A DNA stretch of 64,000 nt from an uncultured Bacteroidales bacterium (GCA_947303085.1 CAMYXP010000002.1:62001-126000); one strand, 5' to 3'. Shown: positions 14,785 through 23,851, numbered from the stretch's first letter. Translations and numbers: made by a program. The notes: generated from the letters alone by a model not told the origin.

Positions 14785-15696
14785 ATGATAGTCGATAAAA
14801 TAAAACGCTACGTCTGGCTGCTCGATACCATCTATCGTGCCGGCGAATCAGGCATCACATTCGATGAAATCAACGAGAAATGGCAACGCTACGACCTTCT
14901 TTCAGATGGCGAGCGTTACCCGAAGCGCACATTCGAGCAACACAAAGAAGAAATCCAGAACACCTTCAACGTCGAGATCTGCTGCGACCGCAAAACCAAT
15001 CGTTATTACATAAATGACCGTGAAGAATTACGAAATCAGAACCTCGTGTTGCGTTGGCTCATCAACACCTTCAATCTCAACAACATCATCGGCCAAAGCA
15101 AAAGCCTGAAAGACCGCATCGGTCTCGAAGACATCCCTGCAAGTCAAGACACGCTAATCGACATCATCGATCTAATGAACAACAGCTGCACTTTCGATAT
15201 GGAATATCAGAAATTTTATTCCGATGAAAAGAAGCTGTACAAAAACATGGAGCCCTACGGAGTCCAAATCTTCCAGCGTCGCTGGTATGTGCTGGCTCGC
15301 AATCCCGAAAACGACACGCTCCACACCTTTGCTCTCGACCGCATCACCAGCCTGCAGAAAAACAGCATCACCTTCCGCATGCCGTCCGATTTCTCCATCA
15401 ACGATTTCTTCAGCGGCTGCTATGGCATCATCAAAGATGAAACCCCAATCCAGCGAGTGGTACTGAAGGCAAACCATTTCCAAGCCCAGTACTTGAAAAC
15501 CTTGCCACTTCATCATTCTCAGAAAATTGTCTCAGACGATGCCGACTACACAGTCTTTTCATACTATATCTGCCCAACCCTCGATTTCAAACAGAAAGTC
15601 CATTCATACATGAGCAACATCGAAGTCCTCGAGCCAGCCTCATTCCGCAAAGAGATTAAGGAAGAAATCGAACTTATGAGAAAAATTTATAAATAA
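14785..15696 (+). CDS. WYL-domain transcriptional regulator
   Basis: The 303-residue product has an N-terminal winged-helix region (VDKIKRYVWLLDTIYRAGES, YPKRTFEQHKEEIQ), a central WYL domain (YGVQIFQRRWYVLARNPEND, TFALDRITSL) and a WCX-like C-terminal part (TPIQRVVLKANHFQAQYLKTL). WYL proteins sense nucleic acid or nucleotide ligands and often repress phage-defence operons (BrxR, CapW). A 10-bp dyad brackets its promoter. A nuclease gene follows after 64 bases, making joint function likely but unproven. Confidence 0.88.
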   Translation: MIVDKIKRYVWLLDTIYRAGESGITFDEINEKWQRYDLLSDGERYPKRTFEQHKEEIQNTFNVEICCDRKTNRYYINDREELRNQNLVLRWLINTFNLNNIIGQSKSLKDRIGLEDIPASQDTLIDIIDLMNNSCTFDMEYQKFYSDEKKLYKNMEPYGVQIFQRRWYVLARNPENDTLHTFALDRITSLQKNSITFRMPSDFSINDFFSGCYGIIKDETPIQRVVLKANHFQAQYLKTLPLHHSQKIVSDDADYTVFSYYICPTLDFKQKVHSYMSNIEVLEPASFRKEIKEEIELMRKIYK

Positions 15697-15760
15697 TCAT
15701 TGCTTCCACATTGATTTAGCACAAGATAATGGTATTATTGCATTGTAAATTACATGAACC

Positions 15761-16900
15761 ATGAATTATAACGAATTACAAAATTGGCTGGATAATTTGA
15801 AAAAAATCCCAGTGCGACCGCCAAAAAAACGAACGTTGATGGATATCACAGGTATCAAACATCATGAAAATTTGTGGTCAGATATCTACCAATTCTTCTT
15901 CACAATAAATGAAGAACACCTGTTGGGCGATTTATTTATTCGAAGTTTGGAATCACTTATTGGCATAAAGCCTGGATATCTTGAATCGTTTTCTGTTACA
16001 AGAGAATTCTCTGTCAATGAGAAACGAATCGATTTGTTACTTTGTGATAATAGAAACGGTCGAGCCATTATCATTGAGAACAAAGTCAACCATATCTTAA
16101 ACAATGATTTAAACCTGTATTATACCAAAGTCCAAGATAAAGGCTATTCTGATGTTATTGTTATAGTTCTTGGCCTACAGAGATATAATCTAAAACTATA
16201 TAAAAGAGCAAATAAAATCCCAAGTGATAAACTTTTTAGCATAACACATCAGGATTTAATGGTAGAAATCGGTAAAGTATTGCCGGAATACAAAAAAGAT
16301 GCCAATCTTCAACATCTTTATTTGCTGCAGGAATTTTCACAAAACATCACAAACAAAACAAATGACATGAATACTGACGAAATAAACTTCTATTTTAAAG
16401 ATGATAATCGGAAGAAAATCAATCAATTGTCTGAAATCAAAAGGCATGTTATTGAATATATATCTGACTCATTAGAGAACAAAGAGATTCTCAAACCTCT
16501 TCTTCGTAAATATAATCTAGCTCTTGATGTGGATAAATGTAAAAACAACGAATACATTTATTTCCCATATAAAGGATATGATGGACACATCATGATTACT
16601 TTGGTATATGACCGCTTGTGGAATTTCGATAAAAACGGTAGCAGGATACAAGCAATATTGGAAATTCAAGGCGATATGATTGATTGGGTTGAAAAAAATG
16701 AAAGCAACAAATCCATGGAAGGCTTAAAGAAATATCAAAAATTTTGGCATTACAGCAGTTGTGATATTCCGTTTAGCCTTGATGAATTAACCAGCAATTT
16801 TCAAGAAAACCTTTGTAAGAAATTGTCAGATGAGACCATATGTCCAATCTACACAATAGGCTTGGAAATAATTGAAAAACACAAGCTTACTCAAAAATAG
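15761..16900 (+). CDS. PD-(D/E)XK nuclease superfamily protein
   Basis: The 379-residue protein has a PD-(D/E)XK core: Glu53 (TINEEHLLGDLF) region, then EKRIDLLLCDNRNGRAIIIENKVN giving Asp91 and the ExK pair Glu106/Lys108. DVIVIVLGLQRY follows as the next core strand. This matches the PDDEXK_4 type found in defence islands and near mobile elements. The C-terminal 200 residues (from about 180) have no recognised domain and may read DNA or a partner. AT-rich; located between a WYL regulator and an unknown gene. Confidence 0.8.
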   Translation: MNYNELQNWLDNLKKIPVRPPKKRTLMDITGIKHHENLWSDIYQFFFTINEEHLLGDLFIRSLESLIGIKPGYLESFSVTREFSVNEKRIDLLLCDNRNGRAIIIENKVNHILNNDLNLYYTKVQDKGYSDVIVIVLGLQRYNLKLYKRANKIPSDKLFSITHQDLMVEIGKVLPEYKKDANLQHLYLLQEFSQNITNKTNDMNTDEINFYFKDDNRKKINQLSEIKRHVIEYISDSLENKEILKPLLRKYNLALDVDKCKNNEYIYFPYKGYDGHIMITLVYDRLWNFDKNGSRIQAILEIQGDMIDWVEKNESNKSMEGLKKYQKFWHYSSCDIPFSLDELTSNFQENLCKKLSDETICPIYTIGLEIIEKHKLTQK

Positions 16901-16988
16901 TATTTAGCTTTGTGAATTATTATCAAGTCTTCCACATTCTTTTTGCGGAAGCCTATTCTATTTTTGCCATGTTAAAAAATTGTTTAAC

Positions 16989-17975
16989 ATGGAACTCTCA
17001 AAATACCTCCTCGACAACCCCAGCTCAAGCTTCGACATCCTGAAGCACCTGGTTAATGCATTGCCACAAGATCAGTTAATCGAAATTCGCGACAACACCA
17101 CCAATGAAGATTTGTGGCTTTACACCAACAATCTCATCAATCCCAAACCCGCAAAAGATACTGCAAAACACGTAAACGCTCCGCTCCAACAGCTACTCAA
17201 TGAGTTTACAAATAGCCGAGGTAAACATTTGCAGGCAACACGTCGTGAGATTCAGAAACGGTTCGATGGCCAGTCGTATTCCGACCAAGAGCATATCATC
17301 GAAACTTTCATGAAAAAAGGCACAAAAAACGATGTCGTGTGGTGCTCCAAATACTTTGTCGAAGACTATGCCGACACCGTCACTTATCTGGATCAAACAT
17401 TTGATCTAGTCGGCCAGCTGTTTTGGAAAGACAAATACCTCGACATCGTCAAACGCTATTGGGAAGAAGACATTGAAAACTACAAGCTTCTGAAAGTCAT
17501 CCTCCAGTTCGATTCCATTGAGTATATGAAAGCAAAAATCAATGAACTTGAAAGCTATAGTGATGGAGTTATCGACGACGTGGCCTATCCACAATTACTA
17601 ATCAAAGTCTGCGAAGACAAAAACTATACTCTTCCAAAAGGCAGGCTAACGCCATTCCAAATCGCCTATATCTCAGCTAAAGCCGACCGCTCCATCACTG
17701 AAGAAGAGGCATCTGCATCCCTCCGTTGGGTCATAAACAACGAGTTGAACTGGCATTTTTACTTTATCCGCAATCTCCAAGGCCACATCGTTTTTCGTGA
17801 TTACAAATACAGCACGATTGGGCTCACACTCTGGTCACTCTCAAAGCTCGGCCACACATCAGAAATTATTGCTTTTAATGAATGGATCAAACAAATTGTT
17901 AATAAACTTGAATCCATAAAACACATTGATAGTGAATCAATCAATAAAACTGTTGTTACACTTATCCCAACCTAA
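16989..17975 (+). CDS. hypothetical protein, 328 residues
   Basis: The product (MELSKYLLDNPSSSFDILKH) is helical throughout, with no signal peptide, membrane segment or recognised motif; the repeated helical character (YLDIVKRYWEEDIENYKLLK) could be a HEAT/ARM-like scaffold. The track start at 16980 is a TTG; the ATG at 16989 is preferred. A TATTTTTG box lies at 16959-16966, so it may be transcribed alone or with the nuclease gene 88 bases upstream. Base composition is closer to the housekeeping genes than to the nuclease gene. Confidence 0.6.
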   Translation: MELSKYLLDNPSSSFDILKHLVNALPQDQLIEIRDNTTNEDLWLYTNNLINPKPAKDTAKHVNAPLQQLLNEFTNSRGKHLQATRREIQKRFDGQSYSDQEHIIETFMKKGTKNDVVWCSKYFVEDYADTVTYLDQTFDLVGQLFWKDKYLDIVKRYWEEDIENYKLLKVILQFDSIEYMKAKINELESYSDGVIDDVAYPQLLIKVCEDKNYTLPKGRLTPFQIAYISAKADRSITEEEASASLRWVINNELNWHFYFIRNLQGHIVFRDYKYSTIGLTLWSLSKLGHTSEIIAFNEWIKQIVNKLESIKHIDSESINKTVVTLIPT

Positions 17976-18057
17976 ACACCAGAATTAAACATTCTCCATA
18001 GTATCATCAAAAAGATACATACTTTAAAAAATAATTGACAACCAAGGATTTTTTGTT

Positions 18058-18065
18058 TATCTTTG
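18058..18065 (+). promoter_or_regulatory. -7 box (TATCTTTG) with -33 TTG for the leader copy 2
   Basis: TATCTTTG at 18058-18065 with TTG at 18035-18037 is a good match to the Bacteroidota promoter. The sequence from here into the leader resembles the promoter of the four-helix-bundle gene. Confidence 0.65.
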
Positions 18066-18083
18066 CCCCAGTTATTGAACCAT

Positions 18084-18145
18084 AACTAAAGAGCATCGTA
18101 AAACAAAATACTAATGGGATTGGGAGTTCGCAGAATGGCGAAAGG
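18084..18145 (+). promoter_or_regulatory. Duplicated 5' leader element, copy 2
   Basis: This copy matches the reverse complement of 5075-5136 at 59 of 62 positions. The terminal hairpin is kept in shorter form (TTCGC/GCGAA). Two of the three differences fall in the hairpin. It starts about 20 bases after the -7 box and ends 34 bases before a 39-codon ORF, the same geometry as copy 1. Confidence 0.85.
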
Positions 18146-18179
18146 ATAACTTATTATTAAAAAATTAAAATAAAAAACT

Positions 18180-18299
18180 ATGGATAACAACGGTTTATCA
18201 ATTTACGACACCCAACTTTCAAGGTGCAAAATTTTCACCTTGAAAAACTTACCAACTCATTATGAATCAATCAAAACTGAAACAAGAGGCGGTAGATAG
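18180..18299 (+). CDS. possible 39-residue peptide ORF after leader copy 2
   Basis: An ATG 34 bases after the leader opens a 39-codon frame (MDNNGLSIYDTQLSRCKIFT... ending RGGR). It is too short for the ORF track. It is unlike the four-helix-bundle protein that follows leader copy 1. A 10-bp hairpin (TTTCAAGGTG/CACCTTGAAA, 18217-18245) lies inside it, so it may instead be a non-coding transcript or a leader peptide. Whether it is translated cannot be told. Confidence 0.35.
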   Translation: MDNNGLSIYDTQLSRCKIFTLKNLPTHYESIKTETRGGR

Positions 18300-18320
18300 T
18301 AATTATATGATTAAAAAAAC

Positions 18321-18336
18321 TTACTTTATAAAGTAA
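18321..18336. promoter_or_regulatory. 16-bp perfect palindrome at the XRE gene promoter
   Basis: TTACTTTATAAAGTAA ends 18 bases before the TATTTTTG -7 box (18355-18362), covering the -33 region. This is the usual place for an operator bound by the downstream helix-turn-helix protein. Confidence 0.65.
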
Positions 18337-18383
18337 ACTTTTAAAAAATTTTATTATTTTTGCAACGTAAAAAAGTTAGAAAT

Positions 18384-18749
18384 ATGACAAAGGTTCCGCA
18401 AAACCTTATGAAACAAGACTTGGAAGGACAAAAACTGTTTCATCAGATAGTTGATGAAACTCCAATTGAACTGAAAACACAGCTCCGTTTTTCAGATGCC
18501 ATTGCTGAAAAACTCAACAGAATGCTTCAAAAAAGAGGCATGACACAACGTGATTTAGCACGAAAAACAGGCAAGACCGAAGCTGAAGTTTCTCGCTGGC
18601 TCGGTGGCACTCACAATTTCACTTTGAAAACTCTGGCTCTTATTTCAGTTGCTCTTGATGAAGATGTGATAACAATCTTAAATCAATATAAATCAGCATC
18701 TGAAAGCAGTCCCATGGCAGCGGAAACTCAAACATTATATTGGAAATAA
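18384..18749 (+). CDS. XRE-family helix-turn-helix regulator
   Basis: The 121-residue product has an XRE-type HTH at about residues 40-95 (AEKLNRMLQKRGMTQRDLAR, then KTEAEVSRWLGGTHNFTLKT). The N-terminal 38 residues are an extension seen in HigA-like antitoxins, but no toxin gene is adjacent. The ATG at 18384 is chosen over the in-frame TTG at 18360, which lies in the promoter. A perfect palindrome at the promoter suggests autoregulation. Cytoplasmic DNA-binding protein. Confidence 0.85.
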   Translation: MTKVPQNLMKQDLEGQKLFHQIVDETPIELKTQLRFSDAIAEKLNRMLQKRGMTQRDLARKTGKTEAEVSRWLGGTHNFTLKTLALISVALDEDVITILNQYKSASESSPMAAETQTLYWK

Positions 18750-18890
18750 TGCCGCAGGCATCTCCCCCACGTCGCTTCGCGGTGCGGTGGCCTGCGCAAA
18801 AAGTGCGGTTCGAGCTTATTTTTGCGCTTGATCTTTGGTTCTTTCCATCAAGGGAAAGAACAAGAAAAAACCGCCCGTCAGGGCATAACA
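18750..18890. repeat. palindrome-rich intergenic segment downstream of rplT
   Basis: This 141-bp segment between convergent genes is GC-rich compared with its neighbours and holds several inverted repeats: ATGCCGCAGGCAT, a 9-bp stem GTTCTTTCC/GGAAAGAAC (18838-18861) and GCCCGTCAGGGC. It looks like a repeated intergenic element rather than coding sequence; the ORF-track entries across it are not convincing. The Bacteroidales-1 RNA motif is known downstream of rplT, so this strand should be tested against it. Confidence 0.4.
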
Positions 18891-18921
18891 AAAAAAAGCC
18901 CGCATCCCTGCGGGCTTTCTT
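18891..18921 (-). terminator. terminator of the thrS-infC-rpmI-rplT operon
   Basis: On the minus strand AAAGCCCGC / GCGGGCTTT with a 6-base loop is followed by eight T. It lies 23 bases after the rplT stop. Confidence 0.9.
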
Positions 18922-18943
18922 TACCACTCATTCTTTGAAAACA

Positions 18944-19288
18944 TTATTTTATTTTTTCAACAATAGCTTTGAAAGCTTCCGGGTTGTTCAAAGCCAGGTC
19001 GGCTAAAACCTTGCGGTTCAAGTCGATGTTGGCAGCATGAATCTTACCCATGAATGTACTGTATGTCATACCGTACTCGTGTGCGGCAGCGTTGATACGT
19101 ACAATCCAAAGGCTTCTGAAATCACGTTTCTTGGCCTTTCTGTCACGATAGGCGTAGGTCAAACCCTTTTCCCAAGAGTTCTTGGCCACTGTCCAGACGT
19201 TCTTACGTGCGCTGAACTGTCCCTTCGTCTGTTTTAATACTTTTTTGCGTCTTGCTCTTGAAGCAACTGCATTTACTGATCTTGGCAT
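18944..19288 (-). CDS. rplT: 50S ribosomal protein L20
   Basis: The 114-residue product begins [20 protein letters not shown] and contains [20 protein letters not shown], standard for L20, which binds 23S rRNA early in 50S assembly. It is the last gene of thrS-infC-rpmI-rplT. In other bacteria L20 represses rpmI-rplT translation; no such structure was identified here. Confidence 0.97.
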   Translation of the reverse strand: MPRSVNAVASRARRKKVLKQTKGQFSARKNVWTVAKNSWEKGLTYAYRDRKAKKRDFRSLWIVRINAAAHEYGMTYSTFMGKIHAANIDLNRKVLADLALNNPEAFKAIVEKIK

Positions 19289-19374
19289 AATTTTCTAATT
19301 TTTATCCGTTAGAGCGCCCCGCATCTTCCCGGGAACTTTCTTCCGCTCTAACAAGAGTTAAACAATTTTGTTGA

Positions 19375-19569
19375 TTACATGAGAAGCATTTCTCTTACAG
19401 CTGCCATGTTAGCTGGCTCCACAATTGTCTGATGACCTAAAGCGCGTTTACGTTTGTTGGTCTTCTTTGTCAAAATGTGGCTGTGATAAGCGTGCTTTCT
19501 CTTGACTAAACCGGTGCCAGTGATTCTGAAACGTTTCTTGGCAGCGGATTTTGTTTTCATTTTAGGCAT
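19375..19569 (-). CDS. rpmI: 50S ribosomal protein L35
   Basis: The 64-residue product [20 protein letters not shown] is the typical L35 start, and the length fits. It lies between infC (40 bases upstream) and rplT (86 bases downstream) in the conserved operon. Confidence 0.97.
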   Translation of the reverse strand: MPKMKTKSAAKKRFRITGTGLVKRKHAYHSHILTKKTNKRKRALGHQTIVEPANMAAVREMLLM

Positions 19570-19609
19570 TTTAAAACTATTTTTTAAATTTTACGAATGA
19601 GTGTCTTTC

Positions 19610-20173
19610 TTATTTCTTAGGAGCTATTATCATCAACATGCGCTTTCCTTCGAGCTTCGGCAACGACTCAACTTTGCCTACATCCTCCAAAGCCTGAGCA
19701 AACTTGAGCAAAACCAGCTCTCCCTGCTCCTTGTAGGCGATGGAACGTCCGTGGAAGAACACATCGACTTTCACCTTAGCACCGTCCTCGAGGAACTTCT
19801 TGGCGTGGTTCAACTTGAACTCAAAGTCGCTGTCGCCAATCTGAGCACCGAGACGTAACTCCTTGATAACCACTTTGGTTGCCTTAGCTTTGATTTCTTT
19901 CTGTTTCTTCTTCTGGTCGAAGAGGAACTTCTTGTAATCCATGATCTTACAGACCGGTGGATTTGCGCTTGGTGAAATCTCCACTAAATCGAGACCTGCC
20001 TCGTCAGCCATTCTGATGGCCTCGCGAATCGGGTGTATCTCGTTGTCACCGGCCTCGCCGACGACTCTCACCATTGGTGCCGTGATCCTGTTGTTTATTC
20101 TGTGCGGATCATCGTTCTGCTTGCTTTTCGGAGGTCTGTTCTGGTTGCCTCCGTTGTTTACTGGAAGTGCTAT
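19610..20173 (-). CDS. infC: translation initiation factor IF-3, apparent AUA start
   Basis: IF-3 binds the 30S subunit and proofreads initiation. The track ORF starts at MVRVVGEAGDNEIHP, but the conserved family sequence begins before that: RINNRITAPMVRVV is in frame upstream. The frame has no ATG, GTG or TTG between an in-frame TAG and that Met. The only fitting initiator is ATA at 20173-20171, nine bases after a perfect AGGAG (20187-20183). infC is known for non-AUG starts (AUU in E. coli) used in autoregulation. Product 187 residues with N- and C-domains intact. Confidence 0.85.
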   Translation of the reverse strand: MALPVNNGGNQNRPPKSKQNDDPHRINNRITAPMVRVVGEAGDNEIHPIREAIRMADEAGLDLVEISPSANPPVCKIMDYKKFLFDQKKKQKEIKAKATKVVIKELRLGAQIGDSDFEFKLNHAKKFLEDGAKVKVDVFFHGRSIAYKEQGELVLLKFAQALEDVGKVESLPKLEGKRMLMIIAPKK

Positions 20174-20187
20174 GGTATGTATCTCCT
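20171..20187 (-). promoter_or_regulatory. Shine-Dalgarno AGGAG and AUA initiator of infC
   Basis: AGGAG followed by nine bases and ATA. Shine-Dalgarno sequences are rare in Bacteroidota, so this one is notable and decides the start. An in-frame TAG overlaps the AGGAG and rules out starts further upstream. Confidence 0.75.
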
Positions 20188-20206
20188 ATATTAATTTAAC
20201 AATATT

Positions 20207-22150
20207 TTAATATTCAACTTTTTGCTCTTCTGCCACCTGATTTTCAATCATCTTAGCGAAATCAGCGATTGGCATCGAACCGAGGTCGCCTGTACCGCGC
20301 TTACGCACTGACACAAGGCCCTCGCCTTCTTCCTTCTCGCCCACGATGAGCATGTAAGGAATCTTCTTCAATTCGGCGTCACGAATCTTACGACCGATCT
20401 TTTCGCTACGGTCATCAAGCAACACTCTGACTTCCGAATTCTTCAATGTCTCATACACCTTCTCGGCATATTCCTGATATTTCTCGCTGATAGGCAGGAT
20501 GATAGCCTGGTCAGGAGCGAGCCACAACGGGAAGTCGCCGGCGCAGTGCTCGAGCAACACAGCCACGAAACGTTCCATTGAGCCGAATGGAGCTCTGTGA
20601 ATCATCACCGGACGGTGTTTCTCGTTGTCCTTGCCGATATATGTGAGGTCGAAACGCTCTGGCAAGTTGTAGTCAACCTGGATGGTACCGAGCTGCCAAC
20701 GACGACCGAGTGCGTCTTTTACCATGAAATCCAACTTCGGACCGTAGAACGCTGCCTCGCCGAGCTCTTCTCTTGCCGGAAGATTCTTCTCTGCGCAAGC
20801 CTCTCTGATGGCCTGTTCTGCTCTCTCCCAGTTCTCGTCTGTACCGACGTACTTCGTGGTATTCTTAGGGTCACGGAGTGAAATCTGAGCTTCAAAGTTC
20901 TGGAAATTCAAAGCCTTGAAGATGATTTCGATGATGTTCATCACGCGGATGAACTCGTCTTTCACCTGGTCAGGACGGCAGAAAATGTGAGCGTCGTCTT
21001 GTGTGAACGAACGGACACGTGTCAAGCCATGCAACTCACCGCTCTGCTCGTAACGATACACTGTACCGAACTCTGCCAAACGGAGCGGGAGGTCTTTATA
21101 AGAACGTGGCTGCCACTTGTAAATCATGCAGTGATGAGGGCAGTTCATTGGCTTCAGCAAATAAATCTCACCTTCCTCAGGTGTTGTGATTGGCTGGAAG
21201 CTGTCCTTGCCGTAATGATCCCAGTGACCTGATGTCACATAAAGATTCTTGTTTCCGATATGAGGAGTGATAACCTGCTCATAACCATAGTGTTTCTGAA
21301 TCTTTGTGAGATATTCCTGAAGGCGGTTACGCAGAGCTGTACCTCTTGGGAGCCACATCGGGAGGCCCTTGCCAACCATGTCGGTGAACATGAACAGCTC
21401 AAGCTCACGACCGAGTTTGCGGTGGTCGCGTTTCTTAGCTTCCTCAAGAAGAACGAGGTACTCCTCGAGTTCTTTCTGCTTCGGGAAGGTGATACCGTAG
21501 ATACGTGTCAGCTGCTTGCGGTTCTCGTCACCACGCCAGTAAGCGCCAGCGATTGATGTCAGCTTCACAGCCTTGATGCATGAAGTATCTGGGATATGTG
21601 GTCCGCGGCACAAATCAGTGAAACTTCCTGATTTATAATATGTTATGGTACCATCTTCAAGCTCGTTGATAAGCTCAACCTTGTACTCATCGCCTTTCTC
21701 GGTGAAATATTTCAAAGCGTCGGCCTTGCAAACGTCAACACGCTCAAATGCCTGTTTTTCCTTGGCAAGTTCGAGCATCTTTTTCTCAATCTTCACGAGG
21801 TCTTCTTCGGTCAATGTCATGTCGCCGGTGTCGATGTCATAGTAGAAACCGCTCTCGATAGCCGGACCGATGCCGAATTTCACGCCTTTGTAAAGCTGCT
21901 CGATAGCCTCTGCCATGAGGTGGGCCGATGAGTGCCAAACTGTAGCTTTTCCCTCAGGGTCGTTCCACGTAAACAACTGAATATTAGCGTCTTCGTTGAT
22001 TGGACGAAGTGCATCCCACATCTTGTCATTCACCTTTGCTGACAACACGTTGCGAGCCAAGCCTTCGCTGATGCTTTTGGCAATGTCCATTGGCGTTACG
22101 CCCGCTTCAAACTGTCTGACTCCACCGTCAGGAAATGTAATATTTATCAT
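20207..22150 (-). CDS. thrS: threonyl-tRNA synthetase
   Basis: The 647-residue enzyme charges tRNA-Thr. It has the N-terminal TGS domain ([20 protein letters not shown]), the editing domain zinc-site motif [10 protein letters not shown], the class II catalytic core with [11 protein letters not shown], and the C-terminal anticodon-binding domain ([20 protein letters not shown]). Length is normal. It is first in the operon with infC 33 bases downstream. A TAATTTTG box at 22187-22180 is its promoter. Confidence 0.97.
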   Translation of the reverse strand: MINITFPDGGVRQFEAGVTPMDIAKSISEGLARNVLSAKVNDKMWDALRPINEDANIQLFTWNDPEGKATVWHSSAHLMAEAIEQLYKGVKFGIGPAIESGFYYDIDTGDMTLTEEDLVKIEKKMLELAKEKQAFERVDVCKADALKYFTEKGDEYKVELINELEDGTITYYKSGSFTDLCRGPHIPDTSCIKAVKLTSIAGAYWRGDENRKQLTRIYGITFPKQKELEEYLVLLEEAKKRDHRKLGRELELFMFTDMVGKGLPMWLPRGTALRNRLQEYLTKIQKHYGYEQVITPHIGNKNLYVTSGHWDHYGKDSFQPITTPEEGEIYLLKPMNCPHHCMIYKWQPRSYKDLPLRLAEFGTVYRYEQSGELHGLTRVRSFTQDDAHIFCRPDQVKDEFIRVMNIIEIIFKALNFQNFEAQISLRDPKNTTKYVGTDENWERAEQAIREACAEKNLPAREELGEAAFYGPKLDFMVKDALGRRWQLGTIQVDYNLPERFDLTYIGKDNEKHRPVMIHRAPFGSMERFVAVLLEHCAGDFPLWLAPDQAIILPISEKYQEYAEKVYETLKNSEVRVLLDDRSEKIGRKIRDAELKKIPYMLIVGEKEEGEGLVSVRKRGTGDLGSMPIADFAKMIENQVAEEQKVEY

Positions 22151-22179
22151 ATCAAATTATTTTTCGCAAAAAAGCGCTG

Positions 22180-22187
22180 CAAAATTA
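22180..22187 (-). promoter_or_regulatory. -7 box (TAATTTTG) of the thrS operon
   Basis: TAATTTTGC on the minus strand, 30 bases before the thrS ATG. Confidence 0.6.
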
Positions 22188-22229
22188 CGAAATTTTTTAA
22201 CACAAAATTCACTGATTATCAAAAATTTT

Positions 22230-23837
22230 TCAATCAATCTTAACTCTCCGCAAATCCAGCAAATTCACGGGGTTTCCGTCGAATCCGCTCACCCTTTTGT
22301 TGACAAAGCGCAGCACCTCGTCGTAAAACAGTATCACAACAGGCGCCTCAGTCATCATCAAAGAGTCCATTTCGTGATATATTTCGGCTCTGGTTTTCAA
22401 GTCGTTAGTGGCAATCGCTTTCGCGTAAAGCTCATCAAATTTCGGGTTGGAATAATGAGTGTAATTCGGACCTTTCGGAGCAAAATTTTCGGTCGTGAAA
22501 AGCGACAAATAATTCTCCGCATCAGGATAATCTGCGACCCATGAACTGCGGAAGAAAGGCAGGCTGCACTGGGCGCGTTTCTCACGCAAAGCCGCCGGCA
22601 TCATCTCCTCCACTTTGCAAACCAGCCCGACATCAGTCACCGACGATTGCACAAACTTCGCCAAATCGATGTAATCCTTTGTGGTATAAAGCTTTATCTC
22701 GCTTCCTTGCAGATGATATTTCTCGATAATCTCAAACGATTTCTGCTGATTGAAGGCATATCCGATTTGTCCCAAAGAATCGTATCCTGGCAGTCCCGCA
22801 GGAATGATTCCGCCGTTTCCTGGATTTCCGATGCCGTTTCTCAGATATCGCAGCATCTTCTCCCTGTCGATCGAATAATTCACCGCCTGACGCAACGCCA
22901 CTTGACGCTCTTTATCATCTCTTTCCTCTTGATTATCAATATAAAACGAAAGATATTCAGTATTCAGATACGGCTCACGGATCAGATAAAAACGGTCCTC
23001 ATATTTGCTTCGCAAAAAGCCATCGCGAGTCAGCAGTTCGTCCTTGTAACGCGCATCGACACCCGACATGAAATCGGTTTTTCTTTTCACAAACTCCATG
23101 AACGCCACCTGCTTATCGATGAGAAAACTCACCGAAACTGCATCAATATATGGCAAACGTTCACCATTTTCAAACTCGAAATAATCAGGATTTTTGCGCA
23201 TCACGAGGCGCACGCCTTCTTTCCAATACTGGAATTTAAATGGTCCGGTTCCAACAGGATGCCTACTGAAGTTTTCGCCGTAAAACTCCACTGCTTCATG
23301 AGGCACCACCGAGGCGTAAGTCATTGATAATATGCCAAGAAACGCCGGAAAAGGCTCTTTCAATTCAACTTGAAAAACGCTGTCATTCAATGCCTTGAAA
23401 GCGTAACCGTTGTCATCTTGTTTCACCTGAGCGAAAATCCAAGTTCCTGGCGAACTTAACTTCCTGTCAATCAACCGGTTGAATGAATATTCAAAGTCCT
23501 GAGCCACCACTCTCCTACTCTGTCCGTTGAAGCAGCTGTCGTTGTGGAAAAACACGTCGTCGCGAAGCAAAAAAATGTAGGTTTTGCCATCTTCTGATAT
23601 CTCCCAACTCTTCGCCACCGCCGGCACCACGTTCATATCATTATCAAAAGCTACAAGACTGTTATACAATTGGTTACAAGCCCAGATATGCGGCTGGTCT
23701 TTGGCATAAATCGGATCCAAAGTGAGGATTCCCGCCGCCTCGTTGTACTTGAAAATCTTGAGGTTTTCGTCATTCAACTTCCGTCCGCACGACGCGATGA
23801 CCAATAACAACAATATGAAGTATAATAGTTTTTTCAT
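22230..23837 (-). CDS. peptide-type ABC transporter substrate-binding lipoprotein
   Basis: A lipoprotein signal (LLLVIASCGRK, Cys17) is followed by an SBP_bac_5 (DppA/OppA) fold: LTLDPIYAKDQPHIWACNQLYNSL, VVPAVAKSWEISEDGKTYIF and the family motif FSRHPVGTGPFKFQYWKEG. The 535-residue protein would capture peptides or similar ligands in the periplasm. No permease or ATPase genes are adjacent, so its transporter is elsewhere or it has another role. A TAATTTTG box lies at 23859-23852. Confidence 0.9.
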   Translation of the reverse strand: MKKLLYFILLLLVIASCGRKLNDENLKIFKYNEAAGILTLDPIYAKDQPHIWACNQLYNSLVAFDNDMNVVPAVAKSWEISEDGKTYIFLLRDDVFFHNDSCFNGQSRRVVAQDFEYSFNRLIDRKLSSPGTWIFAQVKQDDNGYAFKALNDSVFQVELKEPFPAFLGILSMTYASVVPHEAVEFYGENFSRHPVGTGPFKFQYWKEGVRLVMRKNPDYFEFENGERLPYIDAVSVSFLIDKQVAFMEFVKRKTDFMSGVDARYKDELLTRDGFLRSKYEDRFYLIREPYLNTEYLSFYIDNQEERDDKERQVALRQAVNYSIDREKMLRYLRNGIGNPGNGGIIPAGLPGYDSLGQIGYAFNQQKSFEIIEKYHLQGSEIKLYTTKDYIDLAKFVQSSVTDVGLVCKVEEMMPAALREKRAQCSLPFFRSSWVADYPDAENYLSLFTTENFAPKGPNYTHYSNPKFDELYAKAIATNDLKTRAEIYHEMDSLMMTEAPVVILFYDEVLRFVNKRVSGFDGNPVNLLDLRRVKID

Positions 23838-23851
23838 TATCTATTTTTTTG

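Noticed and set aside
18384-18749. HigB-HigA type toxin-antitoxin pair
   Set aside because: No small toxin ORF lies next to the XRE gene; the upstream 39-codon ORF does not resemble a RelE or HigB fold.
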